64,000 nt of DNA. It comes from Butyrivibrio fibrisolvens. GTDB taxonomy: Bacteria; Bacillota; Clostridia; Lachnospirales; Lachnospiraceae. Below the pieces are notes generated by a model that was given only the letters and a program-made list of their open reading frames with translations, was not told the origin of the DNA and ran no database searches. The stretch lies in contig NZ_CP146963.1 in NCBI RefSeq assembly GCF_037113525.1, positions 4,154,001 through 4,218,000 on the forward strand. The letters are read 5' to 3'. Of the stretch, positions 19,242 through 28,259 are shown piece after piece; the first letter of the stretch is position 1; the number at the start of each line of letters is the position of its first letter. The position numbers were made by a program, and so were the translations under genes.

Positions 19242-20308
19242 TTTTTTAGAGGCTCTCTTCTCCCAACTAATGGATTAACAGGAGTAACCCTTTGTATTCG
19301 AAGATTTCCAAGATTAAAAAAGGATTTATCAAAGTACCCTTCTGAAATGTCAAGATATTTATGTGCGAGTTCCTTTATTTCATCTTGATCTGAATCGCTA
19401 ATCCGACAACTTATCATGTTATCGTCATCTTTGAAAGAGAGTATTTTCTGAAGATTTTTTATTGGATCTTCCTGAATATCTTCCTTAAGCCACTCAAGAT
19501 TATGTCCTTCGTCACTTATGGTTAGTTGATATTCCTTTATCCTATGTATTAGTTCTATTGCCTTATTCTTATGCTTTTCATTATATTCATCAATCCGACA
19601 ATTTCGAGTCACATCGTATGCAACTAGATCCGCATCTATTCGCTTATTATCAGGGTTATAAGTTCCAATTATATGATACGCTTTGCCTTTCTTAGGCCTT
19701 CCACCCTGATTTGCCAATTCTAAAATCGTGTCAACTATAATCCCCCTAAGCTCTTTCTTGACCCTTTCTCTGCATTCTTTTTTATTTCTCATTCCATTTT
19801 TATCATCATCAAGTGAATACGATGTAACTCTCTGATGATCAAGGTCAAATGGAAGTTGTTCTATTCTACCAAAGTCAGCATTTAGAAAGCAGATTACTTT
19901 TTCCCATCCCAAACACCTTACAGCATATCCAAGTTCAATAAGCACATTAGGATTTGGTGTGTATTTAATTTGCTTTTTTTTACTATCCATTAGCAGTACA
20001 TTTGCAGTACCATAATCACGTTTTACCGCATCATCCTCTGTAAAGTCTTCTTGCCTTATTCCATACCCGTTTACGATACTCACATCTGCAATAAAAAGGT
20101 CACACTCGTCTATCTTTTCAAATATCGTTTGCATGATATTCGGAGATCCTGTTTTACCTTGTGTATCACGATCAGCAACAATTTCAATACCTTCCACAAC
20201 AAGATTACAATTCTCCACTGCTTCCTTTATGCACTCGTTAATAAACCATTTTGTCTTATTCCCAGGCAAATCTGACTGCCATGAATAAAAGACCTTAAAC
20301 TGCTTCAT
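19205..20308 (-). CDS. TIR-like nucleotide-binding protein, N-terminal part (frameshifted gene)
   Basis: The product (367 residues in frame 0) begins MKQFKVFYSWQSDLPGNKTK, followed by VADRDTQGKTGSP, CDLFIADVSIVN and TPNPNVLIELGYAVRCLGW. From family knowledge this FYSWQSD group has a TIR/Toll-like flavodoxin fold and is common in defence neighbourhoods. DRDT, NVLIELGYA and LPFDLDHQRVTSY are its hallmarks. The role is unproven; NAD+ cleavage or nucleotide sensing is plausible. The start at ATG 20308 has AGAAAGG upstream. Frame 0 stops 36 bases after an A AAA AAG heptamer, while the rest of the protein continues in the -1 frame, so the gene is either recoded or broken by a one-base deletion. Confidence 0.72.
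   Translation of the reverse strand: MKQFKVFYSWQSDLPGNKTKWFINECIKEAVENCNLVVEGIEIVADRDTQGKTGSPNIMQTIFEKIDECDLFIADVSIVNGYGIRQEDFTEDDAVKRDYGTANVLLMDSKKKQIKYTPNPNVLIELGYAVRCLGWEKVICFLNADFGRIEQLPFDLDHQRVTSYSLDDDKNGMRNKKECRERVKKELRGIIVDTILELANQGGRPKKGKAYHIIGTYNPDNKRIDADLVAYDVTRNCRIDEYNEKHKNKAIELIHRIKEYQLTISDEGHNLEWLKEDIQEDPIKNLQKILSFKDDDNMISCRISDSDQDEIKELAHKYLDISEGYFDKSFFNLGNLRIQRVTPVNPLVGRREPLKKELMMKKRSMRR
19241..19264 (-). promoter_or_regulatory. Candidate -1 ribosomal frameshift site (A AAA AAG with upstream SD-like GGGAG)
   Basis: On the minus strand the frame-0 codons CTA AAA AAG contain the heptamer A AAA AAG at 19247-19241, the same slippery sequence as in dnaX. A GGGAG at 19264-19260 lies 12 bases upstream, within the spacing at which internal Shine-Dalgarno sequences stimulate -1 slippage. 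No strong downstream hairpin was seen. The same run could also have lost one A. Confidence 0.5.
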
Positions 20309-20404
20309 TGTCCAAAACCTTTCTTGCAAATTTTTAATCAAGGATTAACATTGTGAAAGTCAAATCTCTAGAAAATTATTCTTGTTTTCAAAAGTTTGTT
20401 CTAC

Positions 20405-21463
20405 TCATCTTATAATTTTATTAAAAACCGGTATTCTCTCCCATACCAATGATAACCCAAAACTTACCAGATAAACAATCACTGTCCATAAAGGTCTTCC
20501 AATGAGGAAATGTCCCTGGTCAGGCATTACGCCACAAGCTCTGATGAAATTTATGACCGTCCAATGAAGAACAAAGATGGCTATACCATTTTCACCCATA
20601 TGGGAAATAAGATTCTTAACTCTATCGTTCTTAATATTCCATTTTGAAACTACGACACCAAAGAAGCAGAAAGTCGGAACACAGATTATAAGTTCACAAA
20701 ATCCTACATATGCCACTTCATTTGCAGCCAGGGCAGGTATAAATTCTCTGATCAGGATATTTAGAACAAGTCCTGCAACAGCTGCAAAAAACAATAGCCA
20801 TTTATTAAAGTGTTCTAAAGCAGGAAAAACATACTTATAAAGCCAATGTCCTAATACAAAGATCAGGGGGATTCCAAATGGAAAATATTCAACCATCTGC
20901 CTAACTATATGGGATGTAATAAATGATGTGACTGGGATTGCCTTTAGTATTGGAACGATTACAGAAAAGACGAAACTTAGTAGCAGAAAATATTCCTCTT
21001 TTTTCCTATCCTGACAAATATCATAAAGAAACGGATATATGATATATATGCCAATCATGCTATATAAAAACATGTTGTCATTGCCTTGGAAGTCATCAAA
21101 TATCTCTACCGGAAATGGATGTTTGTAAACAATACATCCTGTAACTGCTACAGCAACCATTAGTGCAACGATTAGCACAAGTCTTATTACGATTGCAGCA
21201 ACAAGCCTGGGAATACGGGATGTCCATATTCTCTTAATGTTGGGCTTTTTATCAAGCAATAACATTCCACTCATAAGAAAGAAATATGTTACGCATCCAT
21301 GAAGAGGAAGTCCTGTTATTTCAATCATCTTCCTGTCAAAATCAGGAAGATCATCCCAGCTAAAGCATGAGCAGACATGTATGCTGACAACTTTAAGCAT
21401 TGCAAATATTCTTAGAAGATCTAACCATAATATTCTGTTTTTTTGGCTTTTAACGTTTTCCAT
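20405..21463 (-). CDS. Membrane acyltransferase, acyltransferase-3 family
   Basis: A 352-residue protein with about ten membrane segments. ILWLDLLRIFAMLKVVSIHV holds the conserved His and Arg of acyltransferase-3 proteins, and GCVTYFFLMSGMLLLDKK follows as in the family. It acts on an unknown surface acceptor. It is separated by 24 bases from the upstream flavin reductase-rubredoxin gene and may be cotranscribed with it. The first bases of this gene (its ATG plus about seven) also occur beside the second copy of that gene at 30.95 kb. Confidence 0.85.
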   Translation of the reverse strand: MENVKSQKNRILWLDLLRIFAMLKVVSIHVCSCFSWDDLPDFDRKMIEITGLPLHGCVTYFFLMSGMLLLDKKPNIKRIWTSRIPRLVAAIVIRLVLIVALMVAVAVTGCIVYKHPFPVEIFDDFQGNDNMFLYSMIGIYIIYPFLYDICQDRKKEEYFLLLSFVFSVIVPILKAIPVTSFITSHIVRQMVEYFPFGIPLIFVLGHWLYKYVFPALEHFNKWLLFFAAVAGLVLNILIREFIPALAANEVAYVGFCELIICVPTFCFFGVVVSKWNIKNDRVKNLISHMGENGIAIFVLHWTVINFIRACGVMPDQGHFLIGRPLWTVIVYLVSFGLSLVWERIPVFNKIIR

Positions 21464-21487
21464 TTATTACTGCCTTTTTTAATTCTT

Positions 21488-22135
21488 TTATCTTATAATC
21501 TTTTCAAAATCATCCTTGCCATGCTTACAGATCGGGCAGATGAAGTCATCCGGGAGATCCTCGCCTACATACTCATATCCGCAGATAGTACAGCGCCATA
21601 CAGTCTCACCTTTTGGTGTTGTGCCTACAGGCTGTGGCTTTGGTTTTATATTGTTCTGATAATACTCATATGTACAGGAGGTAGCATCAGATAGAACTGT
21701 CATAAAGACAGGTTCACAGATAAATAGAGTATGTGAACCAAGGTCCATTTCTTTATCTACTTTTAGTGAGAAATAGGCATTGGTGCCTGCTGTGATATAT
21801 GGGATACCATTATCTGCTATCTCATAGGCCGGAACGCCTGAATCCTTAGCAAATTTATCTACTGTTTTTCCAGATTGGAATCCAAAATGTTTGAACAGGG
21901 CAAAATCTGCTTCATTACTGATGACTGATATATTGCATGCTCCTGTTTCTTTGACCATATCATGGGTTAGATTAGCCTTATTTATGGCTATGGATATTCT
22001 GTTTGGATCTGATGCTATCTGGGCTGCGGTGTTGATGATACAGCCGTTTTTCTTTTCACCTGATACTGCTGTGCAGACAAAGAGTCCGTAAGATAACTTG
22101 TACATTGCTTTGGGGTTGAGTTCTTTGGGATTCAT
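21488..22135 (-). CDS. hrb: Flavin reductase-rubredoxin fusion (high molecular weight rubredoxin), copy 1
   Basis: A 215-residue protein. Residues 1-150 form an FMN-binding flavin reductase-like domain (MYKLSYGLFVCTAV, GCIINTAAQIASDPNRI, DKFAKDSG). Residues 175-215 form a rubredoxin domain with CTICGY and CPICKHGKDDFE, giving the four iron-binding cysteines. In clostridia such Hrb proteins carry electrons from NADH:rubredoxin oxidoreductase to flavodiiron O2/NO reductases. AAGGAG precedes the ATG. A copy differing at only two residues lies 9.5 kb away at 30987-31634. Confidence 0.92.
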   Translation of the reverse strand: MNPKELNPKAMYKLSYGLFVCTAVSGEKKNGCIINTAAQIASDPNRISIAINKANLTHDMVKETGACNISVISNEADFALFKHFGFQSGKTVDKFAKDSGVPAYEIADNGIPYITAGTNAYFSLKVDKEMDLGSHTLFICEPVFMTVLSDATSCTYEYYQNNIKPKPQPVGTTPKGETVWRCTICGYEYVGEDLPDDFICPICKHGKDDFEKIIR

Positions 22136-22255
22136 GCAGTAGTCTCCTTTCTTGAGATAACAACATTTCCATTAATTCCTTGTACTATTAGACGACAGAT
22201 TTATCTACTTAAATATAGCCGCAACTCCATCTTATTATCAAAATTGTACCATATT
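22136..22255. other. Short gap upstream of hrb copy 1
   Basis: The first bases after the hrb start (to about 22160) match the upstream region of copy 2, then the two copies diverge. Nothing else is recognised. Confidence 0.4.
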
Positions 22256-24469
22256 TCATCCAAAAGTAATTTCCAACAACTCAATCGCCGCTTCTTTGCT
22301 TTTTACCCTCATTAAGTTATCATCTGCTTTAGCTCGAGAAAGAAGGTTCATGCTTCCGTACCAGACAATTTCATCATCAATGATAGCAAAGTGTTCATGC
22401 ATGTGTTCTTTAAGATGTACATTTATAGCATTATCTCGCAGCAGCCTAACAAGCAGCCTTGTATCTTCAATCTTCTCTTCTGGATACCCTTCCGGATCAA
22501 GGGTAACTATTGTAAGCTTAACGCCACTTTCATGTCTTTGCTTAATCAATCTTATAAAAGCATTTACTTTAGAATGATTTAATCCAGGGCTGGAAATAAC
22601 TATTTCTTTATTTGCCTCTAGCAGATCCTTTTCATAAACAGTCTCATAAGTATTCATATCAAAAATAGAGCCTGTACTTTGTTTTTTCAAAATTATATTG
22701 TTGCAGATCTCGTACCCTATCTTCTTATACGTTCTTAGGCGTTTATGATACATTTTTTCAAGAACACGAATATGAGAATCTACGTAATCGTAGATGATCA
22801 CTTCTGTTTTGCCTTTATAATCTCTGTGCAAGCGCCCAGCAAATTGCTCTATATTACCTTCAGCTGCTGCAGGCATAGCAAGCATCATAGTATCAAGTCT
22901 TGGAAAATTAAAGCCTTCGCCAACATACTTATCTATTGCAACAAGAATGACAGATTCATTCTCTGGTGCTGACCGCATTTGCGCTCTCATCTCATCTTTC
23001 TCTTTTCTGTTGCCTCCTCCTTGAAGAAGATACACATGGTCTGCTTTTCCTTGGAGTTTCTGGTACAGAAGCTGTGCATGTTCTTTATATTTGGTCAAAA
23101 CAAGAGGAGTTCTTCCATTTTGGATGCAGCTTTCAACATCAGAGATGATCTGCTCGTTTCTCACATCGGATTCTACAACAGCTCTGTTAGCTTCTGTTAT
23201 CTTTAGATCAATAGGACTAACCAGTCTTGTAAAACGAGGATATACGTAATGAGCAATACCTTGTTTCTGCGCTCTTTCCTTAGCGGTGTATCTGAACCTG
23301 ATAGGTCCAAATTGCATGAATACTTTCTTTTCAAGACCATCTTCTCTTTTGGGAGTTGCAGTTAATCCATAAACATATCTTGCTTTCGCAGCACCTATTA
23401 CATCTTCAACAGTCTGAGCTGCACCATGGTGACACTCATCCATGATCACCATTCCATAGTTTTCAATGATTGGATCAATATCATCGCCTTTGCCAAGAGA
23501 TGAAAAGATTGCAACGTCAACAATACCGGTCATTGAATTATGCCCGGCATAGAGCTTGCCTATCAGGCTTTTTCTCTTTCTTACACGACCTGTTTTAGTT
23601 TTATATTCAGGTAGTTCAGCTTTTAAATCCAGGAATTTCTCTAAATCTTCTATCCAGTTCTTCTGTATCTCTGTATTATGAACAAGGATCAAAGTGTTAG
23701 TTTTCCGTTGGGCTATCATGTATGCACCGACAACCGTTTTTCCAAAAGATGTTGTAGCTGCAAGAACTCCGTTGTCATGTTCAAGTATGGCTGTGGCAGC
23801 TCTCATCTGTTCTTCATAGAGCTCGCCATTAAAAGTGACATCTAAATGTGTTCCTTCGCACCTATTATCCGTTAGAGAAAAAGATATATCTGCAATCTTA
23901 ATCTTTTCGATTAATGAATCCAGAAGCGCTCTCGGAATGCATATATATCCGCCTTCATCCTGACCGCAATAGATAATTCTTGGGATTCCTTTAGTTGAAA
24001 ATCCCATACGTGATTTCTTATAAAATTCCGAATTGCTAAACGCAGCCATGCGCCTTATGGCATTCTGCATTCTTTTTGCCATATCCTTGGTATTTATATA
24101 GATCCTATCTGATATGACAATTTCAATATTAGAAGGTGCATCTTCTTTATGGAATAAGAGTTGTCTCTTTTCCCATGGCTTTGGTTTTGAATCATCATTA
24201 TTATCATCATCAAAATCATCGCATAGTGCACCTAATACGCCTTCTTTACACCATTCTTTGATCTTGTCTTCAATAAATGTATTGGGGATCCTTTTGACGC
24301 TCTTCAAGCACTCCCACTGATCATGATAAGCATTCCAGTTCTTATCAATAAATGCACTATTGCCATTCTGTAATGCCAGCCCCTGTAATGGAAGAGCTAT
24401 AAGGTTACCCAGTCCGGGCTTACCTGTTTTCGAATTTATGGGAATATGATCCTGAGCAGGAAGCATTCT
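22256..24469 (-). pseudogene. TOTE-type primase-helicase, C-terminal part (SF2 helicase and PLD-like domain), cut by IS66
   Basis: The frame resumes at 24469, just after one copy of the IS target duplication, and runs 736 residues from an internal ATG at 24466. It begins MLPAQDHIPINSKTGKPGLG, the end of the primase domain. The SF2 helicase core follows: AATTSFGKTVVGAYM (Walker A), MDECHHGAA (DECH box), YGLTATPKRED and QFAGRLHRD (motif VI). The C-terminal 110 residues resemble phospholipase D nucleases, with HEHFAIIDDEIVWYGSMN; the HxK lysine position is His here. Removing the IS restores an uninterrupted 993-codon frame. The ATG at 24466 has no ribosome site, so expression of this half is doubtful. 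Confidence 0.85.
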
Positions 24470-24477
24470 GTCATAAT
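24470..24477. repeat. Left copy of 8-bp IS66 target-site duplication (GTCATAAT)
   Basis: GTCATAAT lies directly outside the left inverted repeat and is repeated exactly at 27318-27325 outside the right end. Eight bases is the standard duplication of the IS66 family. Confidence 0.95.
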
Positions 24478-24500
24478 GTAAGCGCTAAGTTTTCCGGTGG
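24478..24500. repeat. IS66 left inverted repeat
   Basis: This 23-bp end matches the reverse complement of 27295-27317 at 22 positions and begins with the GTAAGCG typical of IS66 tips. Confidence 0.93.
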
Positions 24501-24617
24501 TAACGCATGCCACCCCAACTAATTATTAGGTACAAGGGCATAACGCCCATAAAAATATACCCCGATTACTATGATTTCAGTAATCGGAGCACCTTGACAA
24601 TTCACATATGATAAAGA

Positions 24618-26264
24618 TTACATTGAATCAAAGATGGCATTTTGCTGCTGAATGTAAAGCTTATCCAACGCTTCTTTACACTCAGGATTCCATGGAGAAA
24701 GTTTTTCCAGTTCTTCATCACTCAAATCCGATGTTGGACACTTGGTAAGGAGTAGTTTTAGATAAAGATATACATCTACTCCGTTTGCTTTTGCTGTTTC
24801 TACCATGGAATAGGTTAGAGCACTTGCGTTGGCACCTTTGGTACTGTCAGAGAACAACCAGTTCTTACGTCCTGTAACAAAAGCCTTACATGATCTTTCG
24901 GAAGTATTGTTGTTAAAACTGCAACCTCCATCCTCAAGATATGTTTCAAGATATGGTCTTCTGTTTTGGATATATACTATAGCCTTGTGGAATCTTGTAT
25001 TTGGGGACGGTTTTTGATCATCTACCCAATTCCAGAATCCTTCAAGAACTGGTTTTTCTTTCTCGATACGATATTCCTTTATGGCATCATAAGTAACGCC
25101 CTTCTTTTCATGGATTTTTCGTTCCATATCGAAGAGCCTGTCTATATATACCAGTCCCTGTACAGCAGGTTGGGCAAGATCATACTGCTGGCCTTTAGGA
25201 ATGGCATCTATCAGATAGCGTCGTATATGCGACCAACATGAAGTCCGCGTACAGTCTTTCAACTTGTTGTACCCGCTGTAACCATCTGTCATCAGATAAC
25301 CATGAAAACCATCAAGGAAATCTTTTGCAGTATCACCGGCACGAGTTGGTGAGTAATGGAACAATACTATCTGTTCCTTATCAAACTCCCCCGAACGGAA
25401 TACCCACATGTACGACTTGGATTCAGCTCTTCTTCCGGGTTCTTTAAGGACCTGAACGGGAGTTTCGTCTGCCATTGCATATCTGCCTGAAACAAGTTTT
25501 CTTCTGAAGTACTCAGCCATAGGTGTAAAGAACTCTTCAGCATTTTTGGTAATCCAGCTTGCGATTGTTCCACGGCAGATTTCTGCTCCATACATCTTGA
25601 AATCTTTTTCCTGTCTATATAGTGGAAGGCTGTTAACGTACTTCTGATACATTACCCAGGCAACAGTTCCTGCTGATGCCATACCATGAAGCATGTGTGG
25701 ATGTCCATCTCGACCTTTTACGATGTATGGAATTTCTGCATTTACTTTGCAGTTAGGGCAGCCGTAGCTGATGCTGTAATACTCGATTATCTTTATGGCA
25801 GGCTTTATGATCTCGATTTCTCTGCGTACAAACTCTTCACCTATCTTTTCGAGGGGAGTACCACAGACTTCGCATTTTCGCTGATCTTCCGGAACATCAA
25901 GATAAACCTTCTGTGTCGGAAGGTTAGCAAACTTATCTGCCATAGTGGTTTTCTTTTTACGTGTATGCTGCTCAACAGAGATGAATTCCTGTTCTTCCGG
26001 ATCATCATCAGATGCAAGAGTTTCTGCTTCATCAAAAAGGCTTAACTGTCCTTCGATATCATCACGCTTTTCACTGGACTTTCCAAAAAGCTTTTTGGTC
26101 AGATAGTCTATCTGTTCGCGAAGCCTTTGCTCTTCCGCCAGATGCTCAGCTTCACGCTTATTAGCAGCCTCAATGAGTGAATTGAGATTCCCGATAGTAT
26201 TATTTAATTCTTTGATGTTGTCTTTCAGCTCTATAAGCTGAAGATCTTTGGAATCTCTTGCCAC
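24618..26264 (-). CDS. tnpC: IS66 transposase TnpC
   Basis: A 548-residue IS66 transposase. An N-terminal coiled coil (about 5-60) is followed by a KLFGKSSEKR motif and a zinc-binding region (CEVCGTPL and YGCPNCKV). The DDE catalytic region has YAMADETPVQVLKEPGRR, YLMTDGYSGYNKLK and NNTSERSCKAFVTGRKNWLF. A DDE_Tnp_IS66_C-like tail (LTYSMVETAKANGVDVYLYL) ends the protein. It catalyses cut and join of the element ends. The frame is complete, so it is probably functional. Confidence 0.96.
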   Translation of the reverse strand: MARDSKDLQLIELKDNIKELNNTIGNLNSLIEAANKREAEHLAEEQRLREQIDYLTKKLFGKSSEKRDDIEGQLSLFDEAETLASDDDPEEQEFISVEQHTRKKKTTMADKFANLPTQKVYLDVPEDQRKCEVCGTPLEKIGEEFVRREIEIIKPAIKIIEYYSISYGCPNCKVNAEIPYIVKGRDGHPHMLHGMASAGTVAWVMYQKYVNSLPLYRQEKDFKMYGAEICRGTIASWITKNAEEFFTPMAEYFRRKLVSGRYAMADETPVQVLKEPGRRAESKSYMWVFRSGEFDKEQIVLFHYSPTRAGDTAKDFLDGFHGYLMTDGYSGYNKLKDCTRTSCWSHIRRYLIDAIPKGQQYDLAQPAVQGLVYIDRLFDMERKIHEKKGVTYDAIKEYRIEKEKPVLEGFWNWVDDQKPSPNTRFHKAIVYIQNRRPYLETYLEDGGCSFNNNTSERSCKAFVTGRKNWLFSDSTKGANASALTYSMVETAKANGVDVYLYLKLLLTKCPTSDLSDEELEKLSPWNPECKEALDKLYIQQQNAIFDSM

Positions 26265-26415
26265 TTAAAGCCTCCTTAAGTCTGATACATAGATTTTATC
26301 AGACATTAAGAGCAATTAATATCGTCAAATATGCCAAAGTACAAGAAAATTTGACCTCGTATTAATCCATTTAAGGGGCTTTGGAGAAAACTGCACAAAA
26401 AGCAGAACCGAAATT

Positions 26416-26760
26416 TCAAGAAGCTCTGATGGCCTTAGGCTGTTCGATATCGATGCCTGAAAGAAGCCAGTCAAACTCACGCCAGGTAAGATTTCTAACT
26501 TCATCTTTATTTCTGGGCCAGCGATATCTGCCTTGCGTAACAGAAAGCCTCTTGTAAAGGAGAACAAATCCATCAGACTCCCACATGAGTATCTTCAGAC
26601 GGTCTGCTCGTCTTCCACAAAAAAGAAAAAGCGCACTGCTTCTTGGATCCATGTGAAGCTTATCTTCAACGATAGCACATAACCCGTCAATGGATTTTCG
26701 CATATCTGTATAGCCACAGACGATGTATATCTCATCTGCAGCTGTTATATCGCCGATCAT
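26416..26760 (-). CDS. tnpB: IS66 accessory protein TnpB (Orf2 family)
   Basis: A 114-residue protein with YIVCGYTDMRKSIDGLCAIV and LFLFCGRRADRLKILMWE, which define the IS66 Orf2/TnpB family. It is required for IS66 transposition, but its exact role is not established. It overlaps the end of tnpA by four bases (ATGA), implying translational coupling. Confidence 0.95.
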   Translation of the reverse strand: MIGDITAADEIYIVCGYTDMRKSIDGLCAIVEDKLHMDPRSSALFLFCGRRADRLKILMWESDGFVLLYKRLSVTQGRYRWPRNKDEVRNLTWREFDWLLSGIDIEQPKAIRAS

Positions 26761-27170
26761 GAAAGACTCCTCAAGACTGAGAGTGTCTTAGAAACAAGAT
26801 CCGGATCAGCTCCGTTACAAAGAGAAACTCTTGCTCCACCAATCTCGATTTCTATCATATGTGAATTGTCAATGTGCGGCACCACTTTAGGAATATATTC
26901 CTCTGGTGGTTCGATATCTGAAACGATATCTACTTTGACCACATCCTGCTTAGAGCAGGTCAGGTCGTGTATATCATCATGCGGACATCGCATTGGAGAT
27001 GGTACTTCATATGCCTTCTGGCGAAGCCGCTTGATAGCACTATAAAAGGTATTTTTATTAATACCATTGATCTGACACCATTGATCATCGGTCAAACCAC
27101 TCTGACGACATTCAGTAACAATACGGAACCAATCGTCAAGAGACTTGTAACTTGTTAATGAATCTGACAT
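26757..27170 (-). CDS. tnpA: IS66 accessory protein TnpA
   Basis: A 137-residue protein. Its N-terminal half, WFRIVTECRQSGLTDDQWCQ followed by INGINKNTFYSAIKRLR, is a helix-turn-helix typical of IS66 TnpA. The C-terminal half is acidic and ends with IEIEIGGARVSLCNG, a motif shared by these proteins. It is the first gene of the element, so transcription probably starts in the 147 bases inside the right end. Confidence 0.92.
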   Translation of the reverse strand: MSDSLTSYKSLDDWFRIVTECRQSGLTDDQWCQINGINKNTFYSAIKRLRQKAYEVPSPMRCPHDDIHDLTCSKQDVVKVDIVSDIEPPEEYIPKVVPHIDNSHMIEIEIGGARVSLCNGADPDLVSKTLSVLRSLS

Positions 27171-27294
27171 CTTAAACCTCCTGATATAGACACCAAAATG
27201 TTGTCTAATAGTTCAAATCAGCAACACTGGTGTGACAGTAAAATGTGGTCTGTTGTTCAGATTCATTATGAAGTATTTAGGCGGATTTCAGAAT

Positions 27295-27317
27295 CCGCCG
27301 GAAAACTTAGCGCTTAC
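27295..27317. repeat. IS66 right inverted repeat
   Basis: This is the inverted partner of 24478-24500. The adjacent GGCGGATTTCAGAATCCGCC (27280-27299) is a near-perfect short palindrome just inside the end. Confidence 0.93.
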
Positions 27318-27325
27318 GTCATAAT
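27318..27325. repeat. Right copy of the 8-bp target-site duplication
   Basis: GTCATAAT is identical to 24470-24477 and belongs to the interrupted host gene, encoding part of the junction residues YYD. Confidence 0.95.
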
Positions 27326-28085
27326 AATCAAATGACTTCATATTGACAGATTCAGCTCCTTTTGTAAGTAGAGCAGATCCAAATCTTCTTGCTGTAAGCG
27401 CAAGGATTGGCTTTTCGAAGAACATCCAGATATGCGCGCCCTTGCCAGATCTTGAACGCTCAACAAGTATAGGGATATCATTATCTTCACATATCTGTCT
27501 GAATGCATTTACTTCCTGCATCCATTCAGCATCTTGGTTTGCACCATCGTCGCCGCAGATAGCTTCATCATGACAGTCGAAATCGAAAACCAGAAAATTT
27601 ATGGTTTCATCAGGGAATAAAGGGTACATGCCAAGTACATCCGAGGCATCTACCTTATTTCCCATCATATGTTCATAAACAATTTCGTCAGTTAGTTCTT
27701 TATAATTCTGATTACGACACTCTCCACAGGTTACCTTTGTACCACTCTTTTTAGGACATAATCCATCCTTCCAGAAATTCCAGCATTGGGTGTAGTAATC
27801 ATGTTTTCCTGTTTTCTTATTGGGTTTGCCAGAGCGAAGACTGTATACATCGCTTCGACCGTTAAAGAGGTTGCGATAGAACTTGATACGCTGTTTTGTG
27901 ATTTCTAAGGGTTTTATCCTGGCGCCTTGATCTGAATCAAATAAGATGTTCTTGTCAGGAGATAGATCTTCTATGTCTTTGGCTTCACGCTTATAGGGTA
28001 TACCTGCAACGTCAAGTAGGCTGTGCAGGTAATCAATCTCGTTTTCAAGTGATGCGATTCTGGATAGGTATTGGGATTCATTCAT
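27318..28085 (-). pseudogene. TOTE-type primase-helicase, N-terminal part (archaeo-eukaryotic primase domain), cut by IS66
   Basis: From ATG 28085 the gene encodes 256 residues before the insertion. A coiled coil (about 1-35) is followed by KQRIKFYRNLFNGRSDVYSL and a Cys cluster (CWNFWKDGLC and CGEC). The primase-like core has LVFDFDCHDE, with the DxD metal ligands, and RSRSGKGAHIWMFF. This matches the primase domain of TOTE conflict systems. Translation now reads into the IS end and stops after nine more residues. Fused with the distal part it would be an intact primase-helicase-nuclease of 993 residues, a class predicted to act in defence against invading nucleic acid. Confidence 0.85.
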
Positions 28086-28259
28086 GTTAACTGGTTCCGA
28101 TCTTTGTATTTTATGAGGTACGCATATGTAATAGAATAATCACGAGAACATGACTTTTACCATCTTTGCCTGAGTCAAGCAGATAGTACAATTATCATAG
28201 GATGAGTTTCAGCATGATCCCTGGCAACGATCAAAGCCTGATTATGAAGTAGAACATTT

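Larger units (their letters stand above)
24478..27317 (-). mobile_element. Complete IS66-family insertion sequence, 2,840 bp
   Basis: The ends are 23-bp inverted repeats starting GTAAGCGCTAAG (24478-24500 and 27295-27317) with one mismatch. The element carries tnpA, tnpB and tnpC in order on the minus strand, all open, and is flanked by an exact 8-bp duplication. It sits inside the TOTE-type primase-helicase gene. Intact ends, frames and duplication point to a recent insertion and an element that may still move. Confidence 0.96.

Noticed and set aside
28086..28259. Short frames in the gap upstream of the TOTE gene
   Set aside because: Several 20-28 codon stretches were translated by eye; none has a start with a ribosome site or a recognisable domain.
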